Assembly (NCBI RefSeq): GCF_000092985.1
Contig: NC_014211.1
Coordinates: 1 to 64,000 of the forward strand
Length of the DNA: 64,000 bases
Reading direction: 5' to 3'
DNA from: Nocardiopsis dassonvillei subsp. dassonvillei DSM 43111
GTDB taxonomy: Bacteria; Actinomycetota; Actinomycetes; Streptosporangiales; Streptosporangiaceae
In this document: one piece after another, positions 7,628 to 17,628 of the stretch
Layout of the letters: each line of letters opens with the position of its first letter
Position numbering within the stretch: the stretch's first letter is position 1
Program-made: the position numbers and the translations under genes
The notes under the pieces: model-generated
What the model was told of the DNA's origin: nothing
Seen by the model: the letters and a program-made list of their open reading frames with translations, nothing else
The model's database searches: none

Positions 7628-8731
7628 TCACACCTCCGCGGCGCGTACGCACAGGACGTCGGGCAGGTGCTGGACCACCGGGTGCCAGCCGTCACCGCCG
7701 TCGGTGGCGGCGTAGACGTCGCCCGACCGGGTGCCGAAGTAGAACCCGGGCACGTCCGCCCCGTCGGTGCAGGCGCCGTCGCGCAGCACGATCCCGAAGT
7801 AGGGCTCCCGCGGCAGGCCCTGCGTGAACGGCCGCCAGCTGCCGCCCCCGTCGTCGGTCCGGTACACGCCCAGCCGGTGGTCGGGCGGCAGGTGCACCTC
7901 CTGGCTGACCACGGGGAAGTTGAGCGCGGTCTCCGGCCGGTGCGGGTGGGCGACCACCGCGAACCCGAAGTCGGTGGGGAGGCCGGTCTCCACGGCCGTC
8001 CACCCCTTCCCCGCGGGGTCCGAGCTGCGGTACACCCCGTGGTGGTTCTGCGCGTAGAGCACGCCGCCCGGCCCGGCGGCCACCTTGTGCACGCACTGGC
8101 CGTACTCGGGCTCCTCGTCGGGCAGGAACACCGCCGAGATCCCCCGGTTGGCCGGAGCCCAACTGGCACCGTCGTCGCGGGTCTGGTAGACACCACCGGT
8201 GGACATGGCCACCGTCACGGCTCCGGGCACGCGCTCGCCCGCGCCGAGGATCCCGGGCAGGATCGTGTGGACCGCGCCGCCGCCCGCCCCGGGGAACCAG
8301 TCGGCGCGGTGCGGGTGGTCCCACAGGGCGCGGACGAGTTCGAAGCGCAGTCCGCCGTCGGAGGACCGGAACAGGGCGTGCGGCTCCACCCCCGCGTACA
8401 CGGTGTCGGCGTCGTCGCCGAAGGCGAACTGCCAGGCCCGGACGAGGGAGGCGTCGGTGTCCTCGGGGAAGGCGATGGGCGCGGACCCGGGCTCGTGCCA
8501 GGTGGCGCCCCCGTCGTCGCTGTACCAGACGCTCGGTCCGAAGTGCGAGCTCTCCGCTCCGGCGAGGATGCGGCCGCTGTGCGGGTTGACGCCGACCGCG
8601 TACACCGCGCTCATGCTGGCGTAGTCCGCGGAGTCGAGCCGGTGCGGGCCGCTCACCTCCCACGCGCGCCGATCCTCGCTGCGGGCGGTGAAGAGCCCCT
8701 TGCGTGTGCCGATGACCAGGAGATATGCCAT
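7628..8731 (-). CDS. BNR/Asp-box repeat beta-propeller protein (sialidase-like fold)
   Basis: Protein of 367 residues built almost wholly of beta-propeller blades. Asp-box motifs are visible in series: YSDDGGATW, RSSDGGLRF, QTRDDGASW, RSSDPAGKGW, RTDDGGGSW and ATDGGDGW. It starts MAYLLVIGTRKGLF without a signal peptide, so it is likely cytosolic, unlike secreted sialidases. Catalytic Arg-triad and Tyr/Glu residues of true sialidases could not be assigned, so glycosidase activity is not claimed. ATG at 8731 has GGAG upstream. It is the first gene of a two-gene operon with the ThiS-like protein, a pairing I recall as recurrent in actinobacteria and of unknown role. Confidence 0.8.
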   Translation of the reverse strand: MAYLLVIGTRKGLFTARSEDRRAWEVSGPHRLDSADYASMSAVYAVGVNPHSGRILAGAESSHFGPSVWYSDDGGATWHEPGSAPIAFPEDTDASLVRAWQFAFGDDADTVYAGVEPHALFRSSDGGLRFELVRALWDHPHRADWFPGAGGGAVHTILPGILGAGERVPGAVTVAMSTGGVYQTRDDGASWAPANRGISAVFLPDEEPEYGQCVHKVAAGPGGVLYAQNHHGVYRSSDPAGKGWTAVETGLPTDFGFAVVAHPHRPETALNFPVVSQEVHLPPDHRLGVYRTDDGGGSWRPFTQGLPREPYFGIVLRDGACTDGADVPGFYFGTRSGDVYAATDGGDGWHPVVQHLPDVLCVRAAEV

Positions 8732-9177
8732 GACCAGCTCCAGAATGGGATCGAGGTCTCCACTGTGGCACAGGCCACTGACAATCGGCGGTCGCGCGCC
8801 CCGGCGGGCCGCGTTCCCCGGCCGGGAAACTGTAAGGAAACCGAACGTTTTCCTGGAAGATGTTCAATGGGGACTGAACCGGAATGGCTCCCGCTCCGGC
8901 CGCGCGGAAGGCGAAATCCGCTGAGAGGCGAACCGCTTTCCGGGTAGATGTTCCGCACGGTCCGGAAGGCGGTTGTCAGACGAACCCCGCTCTGCAATAA
9001 AATTCCGGGCCAACCAGTGCGCCCGCGTGGGTTTCGGACTGTGCCCACCGGATGCGTTCCCGCTACAACAGGACAGACGACTTCCCGCTCCCCGGTCTCG
9101 CGGTGCGTTTCAGGACTACCGTCCCAATGGTCCCGCGTACCAAAGAGAACCGGATCCCCACTCGATAGGGTCGCCTC
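8732..9177. other. 446-base divergent intergenic region
   Basis: Separates the leftward BNR gene from the rightward TetR gene. It is less GC-rich than its surroundings, with scattered GGAAA/TTTCC words around 8825-8860, and I see no convincing gene. At the right end TAGGGT (9166-9171) is a possible -10 box only six bases before the TetR ATG, so that transcript may be leaderless; no clear -35 was found. Confidence 0.5.
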
Positions 9178-9783
9178 ATGCACCACCCCCCCGACACGCT
9201 CCACGCCCGCAAACGGCGTAAGGCCCGGGCCATGATCGTGTCAGCAGCCTTCCAGCTCTTCGCGGAGCACGGATTCGACAACGTCACGGTCGCCGCGATC
9301 GCCGAACGCGCGGAAGTCGGCCGGACCACCTTCTTCAGGTACTTCGGCGACAAACAGCAGGTGCTGTTCGCCGACGACGGGGCGGAGGCCGACCGCATGT
9401 GCGCCTACGTGCTGGAGAAGGCTCCCCGGCCGCTGGGCGAGGACCTCGGCGCCGCCGTCGAACTGCTCAGGGAGGCCGACGCCGCCGTCAGGCCGCACAC
9501 CGCGCTCTCCCCGGCCCACTCCGCCGTCCTGGCGCGCCTGCTCCGGGAGAGCGGTGAGCTGCGCTCGCGCTACCTGCTCACCCGCCAGCAGCGCGCCCAC
9601 CGGTTCGCCGGTGCACTGGTGGAGGCGGGTGCGGTCGAGAACGTCGCCGTGCTCGCCGCCCACACCGCCATGGCCTGCGAGTTGACCGCCATGCGGCTGG
9701 CGGAGAACCCGGAGGCCTTCCCCGCCCGCCTCGACGAGGCGCACGTCCTCCTCCACACCATCGGCAGACCGGCGGCCCCCTGA
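9178..9783 (+). CDS. TetR-family transcriptional regulator
   Basis: DNA-binding repressor-type regulator of 201 residues. The N-terminal TetR helix-turn-helix is clear: RAMIVSAAFQLFAEHGFDNV followed by TVAAIAERAEVGRTTFFRYF and GDKQQVLF. The C-terminal ligand domain is helical and not recognisable to a specific ligand. The ATG at 9178 has no convincing Shine-Dalgarno sequence and follows a possible -10 box by six bases, so leaderless translation is likely. It stands alone; the closest target candidates are itself and the divergent BNR operon. Confidence 0.88.
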   Translation: MHHPPDTLHARKRRKARAMIVSAAFQLFAEHGFDNVTVAAIAERAEVGRTTFFRYFGDKQQVLFADDGAEADRMCAYVLEKAPRPLGEDLGAAVELLREADAAVRPHTALSPAHSAVLARLLRESGELRSRYLLTRQQRAHRFAGALVEAGAVENVAVLAAHTAMACELTAMRLAENPEAFPARLDEAHVLLHTIGRPAAP

Positions 9784-9953
9784 CCCGGGCCCCCACCCCG
9801 CACCGACCCGGGGCGCACCGATACCGGTACCGGCCGCCCCGGGCCGTGTCGCGCGGCCGGTACGCCCACGGCGTCCCGGACACCCGCGCGGTCCGGAGCG
9901 TGCGCGCCTGGACGCGGCCGGCGCGCTCGCGGCGCCCCGGCACGTCCACGGCG

Positions 9954-10352
9954 TCAGGACGTGCGCCGGGCCGCGTCGAGGGCCGCCTCCACGCCCTCGT
10001 CGTAGCGGAGCGCGGCGGTGATCAGGCCGTGGCGCACCTCGAACAGGGTCGCGGTGCGCACCGGGGCCGCCTCGGGCCCCGAGTCGGCGCGGCCGGGCCA
10101 TGCGGCGTCCTGCTCCACCACGACGCGGTGCTCGTCCACGGTGTGCCAGCCGACCGGTTCGATGCGGATGCCCGAGTCGCGGACCCAGTCCAGGAAGGCG
10201 TCCACGCCCTGCGCGGAGCCCTGGGGGCCGCCGACCCTGATGCCGGGGTCGGCGACCGCCTTCGCCGCCGTCAGGTCCCTTGCGCTCACCGCCGCGTGCC
10301 AGTCCCTGACCGGCGCCCAGCGCGCGTCGTCGGTGTCCGCGCTCATGTGCAT
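9954..10352 (-). CDS. SnoaL-like / NTF2-fold protein
   Basis: Small alpha+beta-barrel protein of 132 residues resembling the SnoaL-like/nuclear transport factor 2 superfamily, whose members bind small ligands or act as isomerases and cyclases. Supporting features are the early helix WAPVRDWHAAVSARDLTAAK, the strand-turn RVGGPQGSAQGVDAFLDWVRD and the closing strands VRTATLFEVRHGLITAALRY. No substrate can be assigned. Start ATG at 10352 with GAGAGGG upstream; ATG at 10346 is an alternative. It is read leftwards, converging on the TetR gene, with a 779-base gene-free stretch upstream of it. Confidence 0.7.
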   Translation of the reverse strand: MHMSADTDDARWAPVRDWHAAVSARDLTAAKAVADPGIRVGGPQGSAQGVDAFLDWVRDSGIRIEPVGWHTVDEHRVVVEQDAAWPGRADSGPEAAPVRTATLFEVRHGLITAALRYDEGVEAALDAARRTS

Positions 10353-11131
10353 CGCCCTCTCTGCGTCGGGTGTCCGTTCCTTCGGCCCGCGTGCTCCCGC
10401 GGGCTCCCCCAACCCGCTACCCGGAACCGGGCGGTCGTGATCTTCCCCCTCCGGGAACAGGGTGCGCGCGGGTCGTGGAGGAAGCCCCCCGCGCCTTCGG
10501 GGCGGTGTGCTCTTCCCTCCGGAGGGAAAGGGCGTTCCCCGTGGGAAAAGACGGCGAGGGCGTTTTCCCGATTTCCGGTCTGACGTTTTCCCCGGTGTCC
10601 GGGCAGGCCGGGAACGCCGTTCGGAAGCCGTTCTCCGCGGGCGCCGCCGCGGGAGGGCGCGCGCCGCTCCGGCGCCGCCGCGCACGGGCGGCCGGGCCGC
10701 GGGTGACGGCGGGGGAGGGCGCGCCCGGACCTGGTGTTCCGCGTGGCCGGGGCGTCCCCGGGGAGGCCGTGAGAAGTGGTTTCCCCTGTGTCCCCCCGCC
10801 GACGTCCTTTCCCCGGCGAGGAACCGGGTACGACGAGGACGCGCGGGAAAGCGCGTCGGAAGGAGCACGGGAAACCGAGGGAAAAAGCCCTGGAACACGC
10901 GGCGGAGAAACCCCGCGACGCGTTCCCGCGCCGGAACCCCTCTCCGAAATCCCCTGTGCAGGGGCGCGCGGGGAGCACCTTGCCGTCCTCCCCGCGCTTT
11001 CCGGCCGCCCGTCCAGGCGGGGCCCCTCGGCCGGGGCGCCGCGCGCCCGCCGGGAGCGAACGTTCCCCCCGGTCCCCGTCCTCTCCGCGCCTCCCCGGTC
11101 TCCCGGCCCGGGCGGCTCCCCTCGGCCGGGG
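10353..11131. other. 779-base intergenic region rich in GGGAAA/TTTCCC words
   Basis: No frame here looks like protein: all open frames are Arg/Pro/Gly-rich and conflict with one another. The stretch is dotted with purine-tract words: the 16-base palindrome TTCCCTCCGGAGGGAA at 10513-10528, and GGGAAAA (10543-10549) paired with TTTTCCC (10563-10569). It shares the word GGAAAAGACGG (10544-10554) with the gene-free region at 60398-60408. CCCTCGGCCGGGG occurs twice, near 11024 and 11120, the latter just after the GreA/B-like stop and able to fold weakly. Confidence 0.5.
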
Positions 11132-11620
11132 TCAGTGCACGACGGCGGCCCGGTACGGCTCGGCCCTGAGCAGGGTGACCCCGATGACCGCGCCCCGGGG
11201 CGCGGTGAACGTGCGCCGCTCGCCCTGGCGGGCGCCCACCAGCGCCGCGCCCAGCGGGGACTCCGGGGAGTACACCGTCATCCGGTCCGCCACGGACGCG
11301 TCCCGGACGCCGAGGAGGAACACCTCGTCCTCCTCCTCGCCGTCGTAGCGGATGGTGAGCACCTTGCCGGGAGCGGCGATCCCGTCGTCGGGCGCGGCCT
11401 CGTCCACGACGGCCTCGCTGAGCAGCCGCTCGATGGTGTGCACGCGCGCCTGCCGCACGGCGGGGTCGTGAATGTAGCGGGGCGCGGGGAGTACGTCCCC
11501 CGCGCCCCGGTCCGCCCCGGTGCCGGGGTCGTCGTCGGGGAGCGCGCGCAGCGTCCGGAGCTCCTCCCGGAGCCGCTCGTAGGCCTCCCGGGTCATCCAT
11601 CGGTCGGTGGTCCTGGCCAT
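11132..11620 (-). CDS. GreA/GreB-family elongation factor-like protein
   Basis: Protein of 162 residues related to transcript-cleavage factors that act in the RNA polymerase secondary channel. The N-terminal coiled-coil region (MTREAYERLREELRTL, matching GreA's LT..gye.L..EL) is followed by the C-terminal FKBP-like domain with YSPESPLGAALVGARQGERR, matching the GreA signature SPiGrALlGk..Gd. The coiled coil carries an Asp-rich insert (DDDPGTGADRGAG) instead of the usual DE-tip pair, so it may be a regulatory Gre paralogue and not the housekeeping factor. ATG at 11620 has AAGGAA six bases upstream. It is a lone gene, divergent from the PucR regulator. Confidence 0.85.
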   Translation of the reverse strand: MARTTDRWMTREAYERLREELRTLRALPDDDPGTGADRGAGDVLPAPRYIHDPAVRQARVHTIERLLSEAVVDEAAPDDGIAAPGKVLTIRYDGEEEDEVFLLGVRDASVADRMTVYSPESPLGAALVGARQGERRTFTAPRGAVIGVTLLRAEPYRAAVVH

Positions 11621-11817
11621 GAACGTTCCTTGTCTTCAGGGCCCGCGCCGCGGACCGGGTCCACGGACGGGGCGAGCACAGCGGCGGCCGACACGGGGGC
11701 CGTCACCTACCACGAGTGTGTCCACGGGGACGGGGCCGGGCGTTATCCTCGGGCGACAATCAGGTGAGGCCCCTTTGTGGCCGCGGAACAACTCCGCCGC
11801 CGGGGAAAGGAGCGGGC

Positions 11818-13386
11818 GTGATCCACCTCGACCGTCTCGTCAACGTCCTGGGCGGCTACGGCGCCCGGCTCGTCGGCCCCGAGCCGCTGCGCCGCAGGGA
11901 GCTGCGCAGCGTCGCCATGCACGATCCCACCGACGACGTGCCGCAGCTGGGCGACGCCTTCCTCGCGGTCGGCGTGGACTCGGCCGCCGAGGCGGTGCGC
12001 CTGGCCGAGCAGGCCCGCGCGACCGTCGTCATCATCCGGTCCGCGACCGAACCCGGCGACGACGTACGCGCACGCCTGGGCGAGGGCGGCCCCGCCCTCC
12101 TGGTCGTGGAGCCCGCCGTGTCGTGGAGCCAGGTCTCCGGGGTCGTCTACGGGCTGGTCCTGGAGGGGCGCGAGACCGAGGCCGGGCGCGGCCCCAGCGA
12201 CCTGTTCACCCTGGCCGACACCGTCGCCGCCGAGGTCGGCGGACCCGTCACCATCGAGGACCGCGCCTCGCGCGTGGTGGCCTACTCGGCCTCCCAGGGC
12301 GGCACCGACCGGGTACGGCGCGACACCCTCGTCGACCGGCGGGTCCCCGAGCGGGTCCGCGAACGCCTCGACGCCGACGGGGTGCTCACCCGGCTGGCCG
12401 CCGCGACCGGCCCCCGGTTCGTACCGGGGATACCCGAACTCGACATGGGCGGACGCACCGCCGCGCCGATCCGGGTGGGCCGCGAACTCCTGGGCACGCT
12501 GTGGGTGGCGTGCGACGCGCCCCTGGACGCGGACCGCTCCCGGGCGCTGAGCGAGGGGGCGCACACGGTCGGGCTGCACATGCTGCGCGCCAGGGTCAGC
12601 AGCGACCTGGAGCGGCAGGTGGAGTCGGAGTCGGTGATCGACCTGCTGGAGGGCTCGGCCGACCCGGCGCAGACCGCCGGGCGGATCGGCCTGCTCGGGG
12701 CGGGGCTGCGGGTGATCGCCTTCCAGGCACGCGCCCGCACCGAGCCCGAGGCCGCGATCCTGCACCTGTTCGAGCAGGTCACCACCGGTTTCGGCTGGTC
12801 GCGTCCAGGACGCAGCACCCTGCTCGGAACCACCGTGTACACCGTGCTGCCGTGCGGGGACGACCCCGCTCCGGCGGTGGAGTGGGTGCGCTCGACGCTG
12901 CGCGGCCTGCCCGACCGGCTGGGCGTGGTGGCCGGGGTGGGCGGCACCGCCGACGCCGCGGGCCTGCCCGCCAGCAGGCAGGAGGCGGACGAGTGCCTGA
13001 CGCTGCACGGACAGGCGCCCGAGGGCGCCGACGCGGTCGTCTACGACGACGCCTGGGACTCCGTGCTGCTGCGCCGCCTGCGCCTGGTGGCCGAGGCCGG
13101 GCGCATGCCCGTCCGCAACCCGGTGGCGGACCTGGTCCGGTACGACGCCGAGCACGGCACCGACCACGCGCGCACGCTCCGCGCCTGGCTGTACGTGCAC
13201 GGGGACCTGGGGAGGGCGGCGGAGCTGCTGGGCCTGCACCCCAACACGGTGCGGTACCGGCTGCGCCGGATGGGCCGGGTCGCGGACCTGCCGCTGCACG
13301 ACCCGCGGGCCCGGGTGGCGATGACGGTCGCGCTCGCCGCGCTCGTGGCGGACCCGCCCGGGGAGGAGGGGCCTCACCCGCTCTGA
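11818..13386 (+). CDS. PucR-family transcriptional regulator
   Basis: Regulator of 522 residues with the layout of actinobacterial PucR proteins. An N-terminal purine-catabolism-like sensory domain (about 1-140, LRSVAMHDPTDDVPQLGDAF) comes first, then a central GGDEF-like region, and a C-terminal PucR helix-turn-helix ending GDLGRAAELLGLHPNTVRYR. Family members activate or repress purine, amine or amino-acid catabolism. No catabolic operon is adjacent, so the target is unknown. GTG at 11818 follows AAAGGAG by five bases, a strong ribosome binding site that decides the start. It is divergent from the GreA/B-like gene. Confidence 0.88.
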   Translation: MIHLDRLVNVLGGYGARLVGPEPLRRRELRSVAMHDPTDDVPQLGDAFLAVGVDSAAEAVRLAEQARATVVIIRSATEPGDDVRARLGEGGPALLVVEPAVSWSQVSGVVYGLVLEGRETEAGRGPSDLFTLADTVAAEVGGPVTIEDRASRVVAYSASQGGTDRVRRDTLVDRRVPERVRERLDADGVLTRLAAATGPRFVPGIPELDMGGRTAAPIRVGRELLGTLWVACDAPLDADRSRALSEGAHTVGLHMLRARVSSDLERQVESESVIDLLEGSADPAQTAGRIGLLGAGLRVIAFQARARTEPEAAILHLFEQVTTGFGWSRPGRSTLLGTTVYTVLPCGDDPAPAVEWVRSTLRGLPDRLGVVAGVGGTADAAGLPASRQEADECLTLHGQAPEGADAVVYDDAWDSVLLRRLRLVAEAGRMPVRNPVADLVRYDAEHGTDHARTLRAWLYVHGDLGRAAELLGLHPNTVRYRLRRMGRVADLPLHDPRARVAMTVALAALVADPPGEEGPHPL

Positions 13387-13533
13387 ACCGACACCCGTGT
13401 CCGCCCGCGTCCGCGTGCCGCGCGGACCGGCGGCGCACCCGCTCCGGGCGGGCGGCCGGGTGTGTTCCGGCGCACTCTCCCGAGTTCGGGCAATGCCCGG
13501 GTGCGCGGGTCCGCGGATCGCTACCGTTTGCGC

Positions 13534-13863
13534 ATGAGCACACTGATCAAGGACCTGACAGCGTTGTTGGGGACCGCGGCGGCGACCACCCGGTGGGACG
13601 GGCGAGTGGAGGAGGAGCTGGCCCGGCCCCTGGTGGAGGCGGGCCTGGCCCGCAGGACCCCGGCCGGGACCTACCTGACCCCCGCCGGGCGCGACGCCCT
13701 CCCCGACGGCGCCACCGCGCGCGAGCTGCGCCCGCGCTTCGACTGGGGCAGTGACCCCTATCCGGCCGCGCCCCCGGCCGCGCCGACCGTGGAGGACGTG
13801 CGGGCCTACCCCGCCTACTGGCTCTGCGGCCCCGGCAGGGAGCGCGTCCGCGAGGAGTGCTGA
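13534..13863 (+). CDS. small hypothetical protein, winged-helix-like
   Basis: Protein of 109 residues that I do not recognise. Residues 1-60 are helical and contain a wing-like pattern, LVEAGLARRTPAGTYLTPAGRDAL, as in small MarR/PadR-like DNA-binding domains. The C-terminal third is Pro-rich (YPAAPPAAPTVEDV). There is no Cys pair or membrane segment. The third codon positions are strongly G/C, supporting a real gene. ATG at 13534 was chosen over in-frame upstream starts because the protein pattern begins there; no good ribosome binding site is visible. A strong hairpin follows 15 bases after the stop. Confidence 0.6.
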   Translation: MSTLIKDLTALLGTAAATTRWDGRVEEELARPLVEAGLARRTPAGTYLTPAGRDALPDGATARELRPRFDWGSDPYPAAPPAAPTVEDVRAYPAYWLCGPGRERVREEC

Positions 13864-13877
13864 GGCGGGCACCGCGG

Positions 13878-13902
13878 GGACCCGTCCGTCCGGGACGGGT
13901 CC
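13878..13902 (+). terminator. hairpin terminator after the small hypothetical gene
   Basis: GGACCCGTCC (13878-13887) pairs perfectly with GGACGGGTCC (13893-13902) around the loop GTCCG, 15 bases beyond the stop codon at 13863. Confidence 0.7.
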
Positions 13903-14145
13903 GAGCGTCACGTGGGACGGGCGGAGCCCTCTCTTTGAAGGCCCCTGCCAACACGGACCGGGCCCGCGCGGGGCGACCACGGAGGCGGTCGGCCCCGGCT
14001 CACGCGGCACCGGGCCCGCGCGCACGGGACGGGGAGCGGCAGGTTCGCCCCGGCCCCTTGTCAGAAGGGGCGGGCGCGGATTCAATCGGGGTGTCGGGCG
14101 GTCCGTCGGCACGGCCCGCCGTCGCCTCGGCGGAGGGAAGCGCGC

Positions 14146-15483
14146 ATGCCGGGACCGTGGAACGCGTGGCCGTGGGAGGCCGACCCCGAGGCCGTGCGCC
14201 GGGACGTGGCGGTCGCGCACGCGCGCTTCACCGACTCCGGTCGGGTCAGCGGCCCGGTCCGCCCCGTCGTCGGCGCCTCCTGGCGGCGCAGCGCCCAGCA
14301 CGGCGTGGACCCCGACACCGCCCTGCCCCGGATCGAGCTCACCGGCCCCGACCTGCGCGACCACCGCGACGCGCACCCGCTGGCCGCCGTCATGCCGCTG
14401 CTGCGGCACCTGCTCGTCGACACCGCGCCCGGCCCCCAGATCCTCGCGGTGGGCGACGCCTCGGGCCGCCTGCTGTGGGTGGAGGGCGACCACCGGCTCC
14501 GCGGCCGGGCCGAGGACATGTGCTTCGTCGAGGGCGCCAACTGGCACGAGCACGCGGTCGGCACCAACGCGCCCGGTGTCGCCCTCGCCCTCGACCACGA
14601 GGTCCAGGTGTTCGCCAGCGAGCACTTCGCCCGGGGCGTGCAGCACTGGAGCTGTTCCGCGGCGCCCCTGCACGACCCCGGCACCGGCGCCCTCCTGGGC
14701 GTCCTCGACCTCACCGGGGACAGCCACCTCGCCTCGCCGCAGGCCCTGGCCCTGGTCCGCGCCGCCGCCACCGCGGCGGAGGCGGAGCTGCGCGCCCTGC
14801 GCGCCGGGGCCCGGGGGCCCGAGCCGAGACGGCGGCGGGCGGGCCGGACCGCCCGCCCGCCCACCGGTCCACGCGGAGGCGCCGCCTCCGCCGAAGCCCG
14901 CGGACCCGCCGGGGACGACCGGCTCCGCGTCCTGGGACGCGACGGCGCCCGGCTCACCCTGGACGGCCGCGACCTGGACCTGAGCACCCGCCACTCCGAG
15001 ATCCTGCTCCTGCTCGCCCGCAGTCCGCGCGGGCTGACCGGCGACGAGCTCGGCGCCCGGCTGCACGAGCGGGACGCCTCCCCGGTCACCGTCCGCGCCG
15101 AGGTGTCGCGCCTGCGCCGCCTCCTCGGCCCCGGCCTGCTCGCCTCCCGCCCCTACCGGCTGTGCCGTCCACTGGCCACCGACGTGGACGAGGTGCGCCG
15201 CCACCTGGCCGCGGGCGCTTACCGGCGGGCCCTGGACGCCTACGCCGGGCCGGTCCTGCCCCGCTCGGAGGCGCCCGGCGTGGCCGAGGTCCGCGACGGC
15301 CTCCAGGCCGAGGCGTGCGAGGTCCTGGGCGCCAACGCCGGACCGGACGTGCTCCTGGACTGGGCCGAGCACCCCGAGTGGCGCGACGACCCCCGAGTCC
15401 TGACCGCCGTGCTGCGCGCCCTCGACCCCGCCTCCCCACGCCACGCCGCCCTGCGCGGCAGGCTGCGCTGGCTCGGCGGCTGA
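14146..15483 (+). CDS. GAF-domain transcriptional regulator of the aldehyde dehydrogenase operon
   Basis: Regulator of 445 residues. Residues about 20-220 match the sensory half of AcoR/AcsR-type activators (SWRRSAQHGVDP, then a GAF domain with MCFVEGANWHEHAVGTNAPG and GVQHWSCSAAPLHDP). The AAA+ sigma54 module of those proteins is absent. Instead a Pro/Arg-rich linker leads to a C-terminal winged-helix region (residues about 265-445; LDLSTRHSEILLLLARSPRG, then TVRAEVSRLRRLLG). This GAF-winged-helix architecture is the usual one beside aldehyde dehydrogenase genes in actinobacteria. ATG at 14146 follows GGAGGGAAG. It lies directly upstream of the dehydrogenase gene, with a repeat-bearing 110-base gap that is a likely operator. 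Confidence 0.85.
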   Translation: MPGPWNAWPWEADPEAVRRDVAVAHARFTDSGRVSGPVRPVVGASWRRSAQHGVDPDTALPRIELTGPDLRDHRDAHPLAAVMPLLRHLLVDTAPGPQILAVGDASGRLLWVEGDHRLRGRAEDMCFVEGANWHEHAVGTNAPGVALALDHEVQVFASEHFARGVQHWSCSAAPLHDPGTGALLGVLDLTGDSHLASPQALALVRAAATAAEAELRALRAGARGPEPRRRRAGRTARPPTGPRGGAASAEARGPAGDDRLRVLGRDGARLTLDGRDLDLSTRHSEILLLLARSPRGLTGDELGARLHERDASPVTVRAEVSRLRRLLGPGLLASRPYRLCRPLATDVDEVRRHLAAGAYRRALDAYAGPVLPRSEAPGVAEVRDGLQAEACEVLGANAGPDVLLDWAEHPEWRDDPRVLTAVLRALDPASPRHAALRGRLRWLGG

Positions 15484-15490
15484 CCCGCCC

Positions 15491-15527
15491 GCAACGTGGT
15501 CGCAACGTGGTGGTGACTAGCGTCACC
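15491..15527. promoter_or_regulatory. candidate operator upstream of aldehyde dehydrogenase
   Basis: GCAACGTGGT occurs twice, at 15491-15500 and 15502-15511, an 11-base (one helical turn) period. It abuts the palindrome GGTGACTAGCGTCACC at 15512-15527. The cluster sits 67-103 bases before the dehydrogenase ATG, and the regulator gene ends only eight bases earlier. Confidence 0.55.
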
Positions 15528-15593
15528 CTCCCGACCTCCCCGGAAGCGGCTGCCGGCCCCACGGCCGGAGCCCGGTGAACTAAGGAGACCTCC

Positions 15594-17116
<1,523 letters not shown>

Positions 17117-17117
<1 letters not shown>

Positions 17118-17506
17118 TGGATCCCCGCGCCGACGGCGCGGCCGTGGAGAGGGTGGCCGTCACCGACGCGGCGGCCGCCCTGCTCCGCGAGCTGCGCGCC
17201 GAACACGGGCCGCTCATGTTCCACCAGTCCGGCGGGTGCTGCGACGGCAGCTCGCCGATGTGCTATCCGGCGGGGGAGTTCCGCACCGGGGCCTCGGACG
17301 TGCGCCTGGGCGACCTGGAGGTGGGCGCGCCCGAACCGGTGCCGGTGTGGATGTCGCGGGCGCAGTTCGAGCTGTGGAGCCACACCCACCTGACCATCGA
17401 CGTCGTCCGGGGCAGGGGCGCGGGCTTCTCCCTGGAGGCGCCGACGGGCAACCGGTTCCTCATCCGCTCCCGGCTGATGACCGACGACGAGGCCGAACGC
17501 CTCTGA
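17117..17506 (+). CDS. DUF779 protein, aldehyde dehydrogenase partner
   Basis: Protein of 129 residues from the DUF779 family, which is nearly always encoded next to ExaC-type aldehyde dehydrogenases. The conserved Cys cluster GGCCDGSSPMCYP and the segments GPLMFHQSG, WSHTHLTIDVV and FSLEAPTGNRFLIRSR are all present. The Cys cluster suggests metal or redox chemistry; the molecular role is not established. Start ATG at 17117 overlaps the dehydrogenase stop codon by one base. A long inverted repeat follows. Confidence 0.9.
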
Positions 17507-17560
17507 GCCCGCGCGGACCCGGCGGGGCGGAGAACGCGGTGGGGCCGCCCTGACGGAGCC

Positions 17561-17623
17561 GGACGGGGCGGCCTCCCGGGGGAGCGCGGGGGGAGCGGCC
17601 CTCCGGTCCGCGCCGCCCCGTCC
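17561..17623. terminator. long-loop inverted repeat between convergent genes
   Basis: GGACGGGGCGGC (17561-17572) is perfectly complementary to 17612-17623. It lies between the ends of DUF779 (17506) and the leftward MerR gene (17629). The 39-base loop is GC-rich and can fold further. Confidence 0.6.
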
Positions 17624-17628
17624 CCCCG

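Noticed and set aside
10462..11169. Open frame of about 235 codons in the intergenic region
   Set aside because: Composition is Arg/Gly/Pro with no motif, and other frames and the opposite strand are equally open; no ribosome binding site.
11743..15444. A very long leftward open frame across the PucR, hypothetical and GAF regulator genes
   Set aside because: It is antisense to three genes with clear domains; the protein is Gly/Arg/Gln/His-rich without any motif, a normal by-product of high third-position GC.
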